Assembly: GCA_013151235.1 (NCBI GenBank)
Contig: JAADIO010000046.1
Span: 1-64,000 of the forward strand
Reading direction: 5' to 3'
DNA: 64,000 nt
Source: Deltaproteobacteria bacterium
GTDB taxonomy: Bacteria > CG2-30-53-67
Shown: positions 8,261 to 17,913 of the stretch, piece by piece
Numbering within the stretch: position 1 is the first letter of the stretch
How the letters are laid out: each line of letters begins with the position of its first letter
The notes under the pieces: generated by a model
Seen by the model: only the letters and a program-made list of their open reading frames with translations
Told to the model about the DNA's origin: nothing
The model's database searches: none
Position numbers and translations under genes: made by a program

Positions 8261-9060
8261 GCAGGCTTGACGAAGTTTTTGAAAAAGCCGGAAGAGAAAA
8301 CCGTGCGGCCCTGATGCCCTTTCTTACGGCCGGGGACCCGACCTTAGAGCATACCGGTCGATACATCCTGGAGATGGAGAAGAACGGCGCCGACATCGTG
8401 GAGTTGGGGATTCCCTTCTCCGATCCCCTGGCGGACGGTCCCACCATTCAGCGGTCCTCTCAACGGGCGTTGGCGGGTGGGGTGACCCTTCGGGCCATCC
8501 TTGAATTTGTCGGTGACCTGCGCCGGAAGACCTCTCTTCCGATTGTTCTGATGGGCTATTACAATCCGATCTTCCATTTCGGGGTGACCTCCTTTGTGGA
8601 GGCGGCAAAAGGTGCGGGGGCCGACGGTCTCATCGTGCCGGATCTTCCGCCGGAAGAGGCCGGGGAGTTGATCCCGGCGGCGAGAAAGGCGGATCTTGAT
8701 ACGGTCTTTCTCCTGGCGCCGACGAGTACGCCGGAACGGATCGGAAAGATTGCCGAAGTGAGCCGGGGGTTTATCTACTATGTTTCCCTGACGGGGGTGA
8801 CCGGCGCCCGGACAACCCTTTCGACCGGGATTGAAAACGCCATTGCCCGAATCCGGGAAGTGACGGCCATGCCGGTCTGTATCGGATTCGGGATTTCTTC
8901 CCCCGGGCATGTGGAACGCGTTCGTGCCTGTGCCGACGGTGTGATCGTGGGGAGCGCCGTCGTGGGGCTGATCGAGAAGGCCGGCGGGGAGACCGGGGGG
9001 GTGGCCGAGGTCGGACGGTTTATTGCAAAGCTGAAGGCCGCGACCGTAAAAGGGGGATAA
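8257..9060 (+). CDS. trpA: Tryptophan synthase alpha chain
   Basis: A 267-residue TIM-barrel lyase that releases indole from indole-glycerol phosphate and channels it to TrpB. Catalytic E49 ([11 protein letters not shown]) and D60 (PLADGP) are in place. [12 protein letters not shown] and [10 protein letters not shown] form the phosphate-binding end. It starts at GTG 8257, overlapping the trpB stop as GTGA. It ends the trp operon proper; the next gene follows after 9 bases with a strong AAGGAGG site. Confidence 0.97.
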   Translation: MSRLDEVFEKAGRENRAALMPFLTAGDPTLEHTGRYILEMEKNGADIVELGIPFSDPLADGPTIQRSSQRALAGGVTLRAILEFVGDLRRKTSLPIVLMGYYNPIFHFGVTSFVEAAKGAGADGLIVPDLPPEEAGELIPAARKADLDTVFLLAPTSTPERIGKIAEVSRGFIYYVSLTGVTGARTTLSTGIENAIARIREVTAMPVCIGFGISSPGHVERVRACADGVIVGSAVVGLIEKAGGETGGVAEVGRFIAKLKAATVKGG

Positions 9061-9069
9061 GGAGGCGAT

Positions 9070-9762
9070 ATGGATTCGGTGGAGCGAGGCATGGGAATCC
9101 GGGTGGGCGAAGAGGCGGAGGGGGATCTCTTCAGTCGTTACGGGGAAGTCGTTTCCCGGGGGACGGTCCTTTTCTATGAGGGAGACCCCGGGCGGGAGAT
9201 GTATATCATCCTCTCGGGCAAGGTCCGTATTGCCAAAGAGGCTTCGGGTATGGAGAAGGTCCTGGTTGTTCTCGGCAAAGGGGAGTTCTTCGGAGAGATG
9301 GCGATTCTGAATAACAAGCCCCGCTCCGCCACTGCGACGGTGATTGAGGATTGCCGGATACTGATTATCGACCGGGAAACCTTTGAGACGATGATTCGAA
9401 GCAACGGAGAGATCGCCGTCCGGATCATCAAGAAACTGGCCGCCCGGTTGCAGGAGGCGGACAACCAGATTGAGAATCTTCTTCTCCGGGACAACATGAG
9501 CCGTCTTGTCAATCACCTCAAGCGGAAGGCCCGGGAGGCCGGGGCGCCGGCAACGGGGGAATACCGCATGCCCTTTCTTCCGGAGGACTTTGCCTCCGAA
9601 GCGGGGATCTCCGGTCATCATTTAGAGGATCTGCTGAAGAAACTGAGGTCGGCAAAAATTGTCCGGACCGGCAAAGAAGAGATTACCATTGTACAGATGG
9701 AAGTCCTGGAGCGGTTTTCAAGGTACCTGGAAATGAAGGATCAATTCTGCAATCTCACCTGA
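9070..9762 (+). CDS. Crp/Fnr-family protein with cyclic-nucleotide-binding domain
   Basis: A 230-residue protein. Residues 20-135 form a cNMP-binding beta-barrel with the phosphate-binding cassette GEFFGEMAILNNKPRSATATV, which keeps the Glu and the Arg-Ser pair typical of cAMP-binding members. A long dimerisation helix follows (residues 110-150). The C-terminal 70 residues contain a plausible winged-helix segment around EDFASEAGISGHHLEDLLKKL. There is no Cys cluster, so it is not FNR-type. It is likely co-transcribed with trpA upstream and the phosphodiesterase-like gene downstream (stop and start share one base if ATG 9762 is used). Targets are unknown. Confidence 0.85.
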   Translation: MDSVERGMGIRVGEEAEGDLFSRYGEVVSRGTVLFYEGDPGREMYIILSGKVRIAKEASGMEKVLVVLGKGEFFGEMAILNNKPRSATATVIEDCRILIIDRETFETMIRSNGEIAVRIIKKLAARLQEADNQIENLLLRDNMSRLVNHLKRKAREAGAPATGEYRMPFLPEDFASEAGISGHHLEDLLKKLRSAKIVRTGKEEITIVQMEVLERFSRYLEMKDQFCNLT

Positions 9763-9773
9763 TGGAGTCCCCC

Positions 9774-10538
9774 ATGAAAATTGAGGTGCTCGGCTGTCAT
9801 GGATCGGAGACGCCGTCGGCCAAGACCGTCGGATTCCTGGTGGAGGATCGGATCCTGCTGGAGGCGGGGACGGTTTCCTCCGTTTTGAGCCTCGACCGGC
9901 AGTTGGCGATTCACAGTGTGATTATCAGTCATCTTCATCTGGATCATATCAAGGGGCTTCCTTTTCTGGCGGACAATCTCATCGGAGAGCCGGGATCGGC
10001 CATCACGGTCTACGGGATTGATGAAGTGCTGGCGGGGCTGAAAACGCATCTCTTCAACGATACGATCTGGCCCGACTGTACACGGATCTCCAACGGGGAT
10101 GTCTCGGTTCTCCGTTTTGAATCGCTTACGAAGCGGGCGACCACCCGCATCGGAGAGGTGGAGGTGACGCCGATTCCGGTGAACCACACGATTCCCTCCA
10201 TCGGCCTGTTCCTGCGGAAAGGGGACCGCACCCTTCTTTATACGGGCGACACGGCGCCGACGGAAGAGATTTGGCGGATCGGGCGGCAAATGCCGGATCT
10301 GTCGGCCCTCCTCATCGAGGTTTCTTTCCCCGATGCCATGGAAAAGATCGCCCGGGTGAGCGGGCATATGACACCGTCCATGGCTGCGCGGGAGCTGGAA
10401 AAACTCGATCGGCCGGAGGTCCCCGTGTATGTTTTTCACATGAAGCCGAAATACGAAGCGGCCATCATTGCAGAGTTGCAGCAGCTCCTGGGGGGGGCGG
10501 TCGAGGTACTTCAGGAAGGGGCGGTGCTTCAGATCTGA
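9774..10538 (+). CDS. Class II 3',5'-cyclic-nucleotide phosphodiesterase-like metallo-beta-lactamase-fold protein
   Basis: A 254-residue protein with the signature H53-L-H55-L-D57-H58-IKG of class II cNMP phosphodiesterases (PDE1/CpdP type). Downstream it has a PVNHTIPSIGLFL strand, LLYTGDTAPTEEIW, and late FSGHMTP- and VFHMKPKY-like His motifs (RVSGHMTP, YVFHMKPKY). It would hydrolyse cyclic AMP or GMP; RNase Z-like activity is the main alternative for the fold. ATG 9774 is preferred over 9762 because GGAG lies 7 bases before it. The pairing with a cyclic-nucleotide-binding regulator directly upstream supports the signalling role. Confidence 0.75.
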   Translation: MKIEVLGCHGSETPSAKTVGFLVEDRILLEAGTVSSVLSLDRQLAIHSVIISHLHLDHIKGLPFLADNLIGEPGSAITVYGIDEVLAGLKTHLFNDTIWPDCTRISNGDVSVLRFESLTKRATTRIGEVEVTPIPVNHTIPSIGLFLRKGDRTLLYTGDTAPTEEIWRIGRQMPDLSALLIEVSFPDAMEKIARVSGHMTPSMAARELEKLDRPEVPVYVFHMKPKYEAAIIAELQQLLGGAVEVLQEGAVLQI

Positions 10539-10597
10539 CGGGTGAGTCCCGCTTACGTTTCCTCCTTTTTTCCGGCAAATCTGACGCAAGGGATACC

Positions 10598-11446
10598 ATG
10601 ACGTGGTTCAAGAAAAAGAAGCTCAAAACGAGCATCCTGGACAAGAAGGTGGTCTCCTCCGAAGGATTGTGGGAGAAATGCCAGAATTGCCGGGAGATTA
10701 TCTACAAAAAAGAGATCGAGAAGAATTTCCGCGTTTGTCCGAAATGCAACTATCATTTCCGGATCACCGCCGAAGAACGGATCCGGATCGTGGCCGACGC
10801 CGGAAGTTTTGAGGAGATGGATGCCGACCTGTCGTCGTCCGATCCCCTCCATTTCAAGGACTCGAAGAAGTACCGTGACCGGCTGAAAGAGGGAGAGAAA
10901 CGAACCGGGAAAAAAGATGCCCTCCTCTTCGGTGATGCCCGGATTGAGGGGATGCCCGTGGTCCTGACGGTTTTTGATTTTGCGTTCATGGGCGGTAGCA
11001 TGGGCTCCGTCGTGGGGGAGAAAATCGTCCGGGGGATGGAGCGTGCCCTGGACCGGGAAATGCCCTTCCTCTCCTTCTCCTCCTCCGGCGGGGCACGGAT
11101 GCAGGAGGGGATCGTCTCCCTCATGCAGATGGCGAAGACGAGCGCCGCCGCTTCACGACTGGCGCAGGCCGGGATTCCTTTTATTTCCGTTCTGACCGAT
11201 CCGACCTTCGGCGGCGTGACGGCGAGTTTCGCCATGTTGGGGGACATTATTATTGCCGAACCGCGGGCACTGATCGGGTTTGCCGGTCCCCGGGTGATCG
11301 AGCAGACCATCCGGGAGAAACTTCCCGCGGGGTTTCAGCGGGCCGAGTTTCTCCAGCAACATGGTATGGTCGATATGATTGTGGAACGGAAGGAATTGAA
11401 AAGGACCCTTGCCGGTCTGGTACGGATGCTCGCTCATGGACTTTGA
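10598..11446 (+). CDS. accD: Acetyl-CoA carboxylase, carboxyltransferase beta subunit
   Basis: A 282-residue subunit of the carboxyltransferase that makes malonyl-CoA for fatty acid synthesis. An N-terminal zinc ribbon is formed by CQNC and CPKC (residues 27-50). The crotonase-like core contains DFAFMGGSMGSVVGEK, SSSGGARMQEG and GGVTASFAMLGD. ATG 10598 with AAGGGA upstream fixes the start; the longer open frame upstream is read-through of the preceding gene's shadow. The 3' end overlaps folC by 11 bases. accA is not in the window. Confidence 0.97.
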   Translation: MTWFKKKKLKTSILDKKVVSSEGLWEKCQNCREIIYKKEIEKNFRVCPKCNYHFRITAEERIRIVADAGSFEEMDADLSSSDPLHFKDSKKYRDRLKEGEKRTGKKDALLFGDARIEGMPVVLTVFDFAFMGGSMGSVVGEKIVRGMERALDREMPFLSFSSSGGARMQEGIVSLMQMAKTSAAASRLAQAGIPFISVLTDPTFGGVTASFAMLGDIIIAEPRALIGFAGPRVIEQTIREKLPAGFQRAEFLQQHGMVDMIVERKELKRTLAGLVRMLAHGL

Positions 11447-12767
11447 GCAAGCGATGGCCGCATTGGAAGGCCTGGAACTGCATGGGATTGTCCTCGGCCT
11501 TGACCGGGTCCGGTTTCTGCTGGAGGCGTTGGGAAATCCACAGGAGACGTTTCCTTCCATCCATATCGCCGGGACCAACGGCAAAGGATCGACGGCCGTC
11601 TATCTTGATTCCGTTCTTCAACGGGCCGGTCTCCGGACCGGGCGTTATACCTCTCCCCATCTGCATCACTTCTCCGAACGGATCACGCTCTCCGGAGAGA
11701 AAGTCGCTCCCGAAGTTATTGCAGCCCGGACCGAGGAACTCCTTGAGATTGTCCGATCGGCAGGTCCCGATTTTCAACCGACCTATTTTGAAATGACGAC
11801 GGCCATGGCCTTTGCCGTCTTTGCGGAGGCCGGGATCGATATCGCCGTGGTGGAAACCGGTCTGGGAGGACGGCTCGACGCGACCAATGTGATCCGCCCC
11901 GTCGTCTCCATCATTACGAATGTCGCCATGGAACATGCCGATTATCTCGGGGACTCCCTCGAGGCGATCGCCCGGGAAAAAGGGGGGATCATCAAAGAGG
12001 GCGGCGTGACGGTTACCGGCGTTCGGAACCCGAAGGTCCGGACGATCCTTGAGAAGATCAGTGACCGTCGAAGGGGGCGTCTGATCCGGCTCGGGGAGGA
12101 GATCCGGGTGGAGGATGTCGAGGTGCACCGGGAGGACGGGTCCCGGACATTTACCTTCCGGGGCGTCGACTCTTCCCGGGAGGGGCTGATCGTCGGGATG
12201 CGGGGGGAACATCAGGTCGTGAACGCCGCCGTGGCCCTGGGCGCTCTGGAGGTTCTGATTCGGCAGGGAGTGGACATCCCCGACAATGCCGTTCGGGAGG
12301 GGCTGCGGGAGGCATGCTGGCCGGGACGGCTGGAGACGGTCTCCGGGGATCCGTGGATCATGGTGGACGGCGCCCATAATCCCCATGCCGCCCGGGTGCT
12401 TCAGCAGGTCCTTGAAAACGATCTGGAGTATCATCGCCTGATCCTCGTGATCGGGATTCTTCAGGACAAGGATGTCCCGGCGATAGTCCTGCCCCTTCTT
12501 CCCTTGGCGGACCGGCTGGTCCTGACCCGGCCGCAGTACGACCGGGGAACGGATCCGGTGGTTCAGTTGGAAAAGATCGGCCGGTCCGGTCTGGAAGTAA
12601 TGCTGGCTCCTTCGGTTCCGGAGGCCGTCGACGCGGCCCGGGCACTCTATGCACCGGGCGATCTGATCCTTGTTACCGGATCTCTCTATACCGTTGCGGA
12701 AGCCCGGGCCTTTCTCTTTTCGAATGCCTCCGCTTCCACAGGCCGGGATACCCAGGAGGAGGGTTAG
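11436..12767 (+). CDS. folC: Bifunctional folylpolyglutamate / dihydrofolate synthase
   Basis: A 443-residue Mur-ligase-like ATPase that adds glutamate to folates, and in many bacteria also to dihydropteroate. The P-loop GTNGKGST is near residue 46. SPHLHHFSERI, ETGLGGRLDATN and DGAHNPHAA are the expected later motifs. The start ATG 11436 lies inside accD. The accD-folC linkage is common in Proteobacteria and related phyla. Confidence 0.95.
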   Translation: MDFEQAMAALEGLELHGIVLGLDRVRFLLEALGNPQETFPSIHIAGTNGKGSTAVYLDSVLQRAGLRTGRYTSPHLHHFSERITLSGEKVAPEVIAARTEELLEIVRSAGPDFQPTYFEMTTAMAFAVFAEAGIDIAVVETGLGGRLDATNVIRPVVSIITNVAMEHADYLGDSLEAIAREKGGIIKEGGVTVTGVRNPKVRTILEKISDRRRGRLIRLGEEIRVEDVEVHREDGSRTFTFRGVDSSREGLIVGMRGEHQVVNAAVALGALEVLIRQGVDIPDNAVREGLREACWPGRLETVSGDPWIMVDGAHNPHAARVLQQVLENDLEYHRLILVIGILQDKDVPAIVLPLLPLADRLVLTRPQYDRGTDPVVQLEKIGRSGLEVMLAPSVPEAVDAARALYAPGDLILVTGSLYTVAEARAFLFSNASASTGRDTQEEG

Positions 12768-12774
12768 GCGGCTT

Positions 12775-15159
12775 ATGTGGAGATCTTTCCGCCCGTTTCA
12801 AGACGGTCTTGTCCGCAGAATTTTTCTTCTCTGGATTGCCTGCGTCGTTTGCCTGGTTTCAACAGACCTCCGGGCCGAATCCCGGAAGGAAGGGGAACGG
12901 GTTGCCATCGATGCCGACAGTTTCCATTTCGACCAGGAACGGAAACTTTTCGTTGCCCTCGGGAATGTGCATTTTCAAAGTGGTTCCATGAACATGACCT
13001 GCGATTATGCCGAATACTCCGATGAGACCGGGGAGTATACCGCTGTGGGAAATGTTGTTTTCAAGGATGACGAGGGGACGGTCCTCTGTGAACGTGTGGA
13101 AGGAAATGTCCTGACCCATCAGGCGAAGTTCTACCGGGCTGTTCTCGACAATGTGGTCAAGGAATATCTCCTCAAGGGGGACCGGATCGACAAGGTGGGT
13201 GAGGAGACTTATCGGGTGACAAAAGGTTCCATCTCGGAGTGCGGGAAGACGCATCCCCTCTGGGAGATCGGCGGGCGTCACATGCTGATTGAGAAGGGGG
13301 AGTACGTCCGGGTGAAACATATGACACTCCGGATCGGCGGGGTTCCTCTCTTTTATTCTCCCTATTTCCTCTATCCGCTCAAGACCACCCGGCAAAGCGG
13401 TTTTCTGCCTCCCCTCATCGGCGAGGGGGGACGAAATGGTTCCTCGGTGAAACTCGATTATTTTCAGGCCATCGACACGAACCGGGATGCGACCCTGACG
13501 TATGAGTATCTTGCCGACAACGGCAACCGGTTCGGACTCGAGTATCGCTATGCCCTTTCTCAAAAGATCCGGGGGGCCTTCTTCGGCAGATATATTCACG
13601 ACCGGAACGCCGACCGGGAGGGGAGCCGGATCGGGATGAACGAGGACCGCTGGGAGACGGGATGGACGCACTACCATAATCTTGATGACCGTCTGTACGG
13701 CGGGATTTTTATGGATGTTTTCAGCGATGGTTTCTACCCGAGTGATTTTTCCCCTTCCTCCGAGGCGCGGGTGCGGAACAACGGTCAGTCGGACCTGACG
13801 GTGGTGAGACGGTGGGACGGGGCGAACGCTACGGCCGATTTCCGTTACTACCAGGAGTTGGGGACCCGTCACAAAACCACCTCACTGCAGAGCCTGCCGG
13901 AACTCCGTTATGACATTCCCGCACGCCGGGCGGGCCGGTCCAACTGGTTTTATTCCCTTGATACGAGTTTTATAAACTTCTATCGAAAGGACGGCTATCA
14001 TACCGTTTTGAGCGATCGGATTTCATCGGATACTGAGACCCTCCAGCCGGTGACCTCCGATCAGAAGGCCAACCTGAAGATCCTGAAAAGTTCCGGTTTC
14101 GAAGATGCAACGGCTCTTCGGTATCAAGGGCTGAAGGGGGGGCGCCTGCACCTTGACCCAACCCTTTCGCTTCCCCTTGACCTGGCCTCTTTTGCCGTTT
14201 TGACCTCCTCCGTGGGGTATCAGGAGAATCTCTACAATCGGGGGGTGGCCAAGGATCATGCGGTTGATGAGGGAGTTCTCCATGCCCGGTTTGATCTTGA
14301 TTCCCGCTTTTATCATGATTTTTCCTGGGGACGTACCGGGACCCTGCGGCATATCGTCGAACCGAAGATCTCCTATCTCTATCGACCGGAGAAGGGGGCG
14401 GCCGATATCCCCGTCTATGATGAACTCGATCGGATCGACCCGGTGAATGAAATTCATTTTTCTCTTTTCAATCGACTCCTGACGAGCCGGGAACCCGATC
14501 GAAAGAATGGAAAAGTTGAAGGGGACCCACCGGCCGACCGGCGGGAGATTGCGACACTGAAACTCGATGCCCTCTATAATCGCAGGCGGAGAGCGGATCG
14601 TTTGCAGACGCTGACGGGGGAATTCAATCTCAATCTTTCCGATTTGTACTATCTGGAGATCAACTCGATCTATGACTTCCCGGAACATGAGTTTGCGAGT
14701 CTGAATCTTGACTTCAAGTTTCATCTGCGGGATCTTTTTTCGCTGCAGGTGGGGCGCCGCTTCACGCGGCGGATCCCTATTGATACGAACCGCCCCACGG
14801 GAGGGGGGAGACTTCGGACGGTCGGCGGAAACGATGTGCTGTCCGGGTTGAAGAACGACGGGATTTCTTTCTGGACGGCGCATATGAACTGGACGCCGAC
14901 GAAGGCTGTTTCCATGGGGTTGTCGGGGTATTTTAATGCACGGGAGAAGACCGGCGACGACACTTCCTTTCATCTTAGTTACGAAAAGAAGTGCTGGGGG
15001 CTCTCTCTTTCCGTCGATCGCTTTGACGATACGATCTTCAATGATCATACCGGCAAATACGAGATCAACCGTGTCAACGAGGTGTATCTTTATTTTACGA
15101 TCAAGTCCGTCCGTCTGAAATTCTATGAAAATATCGCAGGAATTGGTAAAGTCCTGTGA
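12775..15159 (+). CDS. lptD: LPS-assembly outer-membrane protein LptD
   Basis: A 794-residue protein that inserts lipopolysaccharide into the outer leaflet together with LptE. Residues 1-33 are a signal peptide (basic, then FLLWIACVVCLVSTDLRA). Residues 45-150 form the OstA/LptA-like periplasmic jellyroll with repeated GNVHF and GNVVFKDDEG units. The remainder has the aromatic, alternating pattern of a beta-barrel ending in YENIAGIGKVL. ATG 12775 gives the signal peptide at the right place. It follows folC by 7 bases and probably shares its transcript. It shows the organism has an LPS outer membrane. Confidence 0.92.
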   Translation: MWRSFRPFQDGLVRRIFLLWIACVVCLVSTDLRAESRKEGERVAIDADSFHFDQERKLFVALGNVHFQSGSMNMTCDYAEYSDETGEYTAVGNVVFKDDEGTVLCERVEGNVLTHQAKFYRAVLDNVVKEYLLKGDRIDKVGEETYRVTKGSISECGKTHPLWEIGGRHMLIEKGEYVRVKHMTLRIGGVPLFYSPYFLYPLKTTRQSGFLPPLIGEGGRNGSSVKLDYFQAIDTNRDATLTYEYLADNGNRFGLEYRYALSQKIRGAFFGRYIHDRNADREGSRIGMNEDRWETGWTHYHNLDDRLYGGIFMDVFSDGFYPSDFSPSSEARVRNNGQSDLTVVRRWDGANATADFRYYQELGTRHKTTSLQSLPELRYDIPARRAGRSNWFYSLDTSFINFYRKDGYHTVLSDRISSDTETLQPVTSDQKANLKILKSSGFEDATALRYQGLKGGRLHLDPTLSLPLDLASFAVLTSSVGYQENLYNRGVAKDHAVDEGVLHARFDLDSRFYHDFSWGRTGTLRHIVEPKISYLYRPEKGAADIPVYDELDRIDPVNEIHFSLFNRLLTSREPDRKNGKVEGDPPADRREIATLKLDALYNRRRRADRLQTLTGEFNLNLSDLYYLEINSIYDFPEHEFASLNLDFKFHLRDLFSLQVGRRFTRRIPIDTNRPTGGGRLRTVGGNDVLSGLKNDGISFWTAHMNWTPTKAVSMGLSGYFNAREKTGDDTSFHLSYEKKCWGLSLSVDRFDDTIFNDHTGKYEINRVNEVYLYFTIKSVRLKFYENIAGIGKVL

Positions 15160-15185
15160 TCCCAAAGAGTTGAGTTGGTTTTCAG

Positions 15186-15214
15186 TTGATCCGGAAGGGG
15201 AAAAAGATTATGAT
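15186..15214 (+). promoter_or_regulatory. Promoter of rfbBD
   Basis: TTGATC at 15186-15191, 17 bases, then TATGAT at 15209-15214. It lies about 60 bases before rfbB in the 116-base gap after lptD. Confidence 0.5.
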
Positions 15215-15275
15215 AAAGTTTGATATATTTTCCCGTCATCCGGGAGGTCCTCTGAAAATACCGGAAGGAGAATGA

Positions 15276-16295
15276 ATGTCCCGAATCGTGGTGACCGGCG
15301 GGGCCGGGTTCATCGGCAGCAATTTTATCCGTTACTGTCTTGAGACCCATCCCGACGATGAAGTGATCAATCTGGACCGGTTGACCTATGCCGGAAACCT
15401 GCTGAGTCTTGAGGATGTTGCGGGATCTGCGCGTTACCGCTTTGTCCGGGGCGATATCGCCGATGAGAAGATCGTCGACGAAATCTTTTCGGAGGGGGTG
15501 GACGGTGTCATTAATTTTGCGGCCGAATCCCACGTGGACCGAAGTATTGAAGACCCGACGATTTTTATCCGGAGTAATGTCCTCGGGACCCAGACCCTGC
15601 TGAACGGGATCCGGAAGTTTTCCATTCCCCGTTATCTTCAGGTCAGCACCGATGAGGTCTACGGTTCTCTCGGTCCCACGGGAAGTTTCCGGGAAGATAC
15701 TCCGCTGTCACCGAACAGTCCCTATTCCGCCGGCAAGGCCGGTGCTGATCTCCTCGTCCGGGCGCATTTCGAGACCTACGGCATGCCGGTCCTCATCACT
15801 CGCTGTTCGAATAACTACGGCCCCTACCAGTTTCCGGAGAAGTTGATCCCGCTCTTCATCATGAATGCCATGGCGGACAAGCCGCTTCCCCTTTACGGGG
15901 ACGGGTTGAATGTCCGGGACTGGATCCATGTCCTGGACCACTGCCGGGGAATTGATCAGGTCTTCCGGAAAGGGAGAGAAGGGGAAATTTATAATATCGG
16001 CGGGGGATGTGAAAAGAAGAATATTGAAATCACCCGGCTTATTCTTGAACTGCTCGGGAAACCGGAAGAGTTGATTGAATATGTGTCCGATCGTTTGGGG
16101 CACGACCGCCGCTACGCCATCGACAGCACGAAGATCCGGGAGGAATTAGGATGGGAGCCCCGATATTCCTTTGAAGAGGGGATTGCTGAAACCATTTCAT
16201 GGTATCGGGAGCATCGTTCGTGGTTGAAAGAGATTGAAAGCGGACGGTACCGGGAACTGTCGGAGAAGATCGCGGAAGGTGGACTGCACCGATGA
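15276..16295 (+). CDS. rfbB: dTDP-glucose 4,6-dehydratase
   Basis: A 339-residue short-chain dehydrogenase that converts dTDP-glucose to the 4-keto-6-deoxy sugar for rhamnose or related O-antigen sugars. GGAGFIGSNF (residues 7-16) binds NAD. The active-site Thr-Asp-Glu (STDEVYG) and YSAGK follow. The C-terminal RYAIDSTKIREELGWEP is typical. AAGGAG precedes ATG 15276. It overlaps rfbD by ATGA. rfbA and rfbC are absent from the window. Confidence 0.96.
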   Translation: MSRIVVTGGAGFIGSNFIRYCLETHPDDEVINLDRLTYAGNLLSLEDVAGSARYRFVRGDIADEKIVDEIFSEGVDGVINFAAESHVDRSIEDPTIFIRSNVLGTQTLLNGIRKFSIPRYLQVSTDEVYGSLGPTGSFREDTPLSPNSPYSAGKAGADLLVRAHFETYGMPVLITRCSNNYGPYQFPEKLIPLFIMNAMADKPLPLYGDGLNVRDWIHVLDHCRGIDQVFRKGREGEIYNIGGGCEKKNIEITRLILELLGKPEELIEYVSDRLGHDRRYAIDSTKIREELGWEPRYSFEEGIAETISWYREHRSWLKEIESGRYRELSEKIAEGGLHR

Positions 16296-17158
16296 GACGG
16301 GTCGCTCTGATCGGGGCCGGGGGAATGCTCGGACGGGACCTGCGGAACCGGCTGGAGGGAAGCTATCTTTGTCTTCCTGTCGCAGGGCGGAAAGATCTCG
16401 ACATTACCCGCCGGGAAGAAGTCCTGGAGTGGATCGGGAAGGCCCGTCCCGATCTGCTGATCAATGCAGCAGCTTATACCGATGTGGACGGTTGTGAGTC
16501 CCACCGGGAACGGGCCATGGCGGTGAACGGCGAAGCGCCGGGAAACCTGGCGGCCGGATGTGCCGAAGTCGGCGCCCGAATGATCCAGATCAGCACCGAT
16601 TTTGTCTTCGACGGGACGCGGGAGGGCGCCTGTCGGGAGGAGGATCCGACGGCTCCGCTCTCGGTGTACGGTCTCTCCAAACTTTCCGGTGAGGAACATG
16701 TGGCCCGGAACCTGGAAGATCATCTGATTGTCCGGACCTCCTGGCTGTACGGCGCCGGTGGACGAAATTTTGTGGAGGCGATTCTGGCGCAGGCGGAAAA
16801 AGGGGGTCCCCTGCGTGTGGTGCGGGACCAGGTCGGGTCCCCGACCTATGTGCCGGATCTCTCCGGCGCGCTGTTGCGGCTTCTCCCGCTGGATGTCCGG
16901 GGGATTGTGCATGTTTCCAACAGCGGAAGTTGTTCCTGGTACGATTTCGCCCGGAAAATTCTGGCGCTTGCCGGTTTCCGGGATGTCCCGATCGAACCGA
17001 TTCCGTCTGAGAGCCTGGATCGTCCGGCACGACGGCCGGCGAACTCCCTGCTCTCCTGTGAACGCTACCGGCGGATTACGGGGGAAGATCTCCGTTCCTG
17101 GGAAGATGGGCTGAAAAACTATCTGGATGAGAGAGGGGGAGGGGATGGATCAAAATAA
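16292..17158 (+). CDS. rfbD: dTDP-4-dehydrorhamnose reductase
   Basis: A 288-residue NAD(P)H-dependent reductase for the last step to dTDP-L-rhamnose. GAGGMLGRDL is the nucleotide-binding loop, NAAAYTDVD and STDFVFDG are family motifs, and YGLSK is the catalytic Tyr-Lys pair. It is coupled to rfbB. The C-terminus overlaps the start of the next gene by 14 bases. The 3-5 epimerase RfbC that normally acts before it is not seen here. Confidence 0.95.
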   Translation: MRRVALIGAGGMLGRDLRNRLEGSYLCLPVAGRKDLDITRREEVLEWIGKARPDLLINAAAYTDVDGCESHRERAMAVNGEAPGNLAAGCAEVGARMIQISTDFVFDGTREGACREEDPTAPLSVYGLSKLSGEEHVARNLEDHLIVRTSWLYGAGGRNFVEAILAQAEKGGPLRVVRDQVGSPTYVPDLSGALLRLLPLDVRGIVHVSNSGSCSWYDFARKILALAGFRDVPIEPIPSESLDRPARRPANSLLSCERYRRITGEDLRSWEDGLKNYLDERGGGDGSK

Positions 17159-17906
17159 TGAAAATGAGACTGTCATCGGGCTGCTTCCCCTGGATCTGCC
17201 GCATCTTTCACAGGGCGCCCTTCGTATGCTGGCCGCCGATCCCGGGGTGGATCCGGTTCTGCTGAAGGAGATCCTGGTCCTCGGGAAGGAGGACCCGGAT
17301 ACGGTTCGTTGCCTGATCCGGAATCCGGCTTTGCCGGACAGTGCTTTTGAAAAAGTGATGGAAGATTTGAATGAGGAACTCCGGCAGGAGGTGGCGTTTC
17401 GCGGGAAGTCGTTGGCCCTTTATGAAGAGGGGAGTCTTCCTTCCACGGAACGGGCGAAGAAACAAAGGGGCGTGAAAGGGGCGGACGGAAAAAAGAGTAT
17501 GCAGGCCCGGATCCAGCAGTTGACCATGGGGGACAAACTGGCCTACGCGCTAAAGGGGCCGAAAGAGGCCCGGACCATCCTGGTGCGGGATCCTAACCGG
17601 GAGATTGCCCTGACCGTGGTGAAAAACCCCAAGATCACCGAAGGAGAAGTGGAACTCTTTGCCGCCTCGACCAATGTCTGCGAGGATGTGCATCGCGAAA
17701 TCGGGAAGAACCGGGAATGGTGCAAGAAATATACGATTCTCCGTGCCCTGGTGTTCAATCCGAAGACCCCCGTCGGGATCTCGCTCGAAAAACTTCCTTA
17801 TATCAAAGAAAAGGACTTGCAGTTTTTATGCAAGAGCAAAAACGTTCCCAACGCGATCAGCGGCGGAGCGAAACGGCTCCTGGCCCAGAAACGAAAAAAA
17901 CATTGA
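17145..17906 (+). CDS. Conserved-looking protein of unknown function, helical repeat type
   Basis: A 253-residue soluble protein that I do not recognise. It has no signal peptide or membrane helix. Two blocks read like irregular HEAT/leucine-rich-variant repeats: LLKEILVLGKEDPDTVRCLIRNPALPD near residue 40, and ILVRDPNREIALTVVKNPKITEGEVELFA near 140, each with an RNP/KNP turn. The C-terminus is basic (LLAQKRKKH). GAGGGGGAGGGG just before ATG 17145 selects that start over 17127. It overlaps rfbD and sits 7 bases before a TPR gene, so it belongs to the cluster leading to the pilus operon. It may be a scaffold. Confidence 0.6.
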   Translation: MDQNNENETVIGLLPLDLPHLSQGALRMLAADPGVDPVLLKEILVLGKEDPDTVRCLIRNPALPDSAFEKVMEDLNEELRQEVAFRGKSLALYEEGSLPSTERAKKQRGVKGADGKKSMQARIQQLTMGDKLAYALKGPKEARTILVRDPNREIALTVVKNPKITEGEVELFAASTNVCEDVHREIGKNREWCKKYTILRALVFNPKTPVGISLEKLPYIKEKDLQFLCKSKNVPNAISGGAKRLLAQKRKKH

Positions 17907-17913
17907 GGGGGCT

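Noticed and set aside
8344-9621. Minus-strand frame of 425 codons opposite trpA and the Crp-like gene
   Set aside because: It spans two well-supported plus-strand genes and has no recognisable domain.
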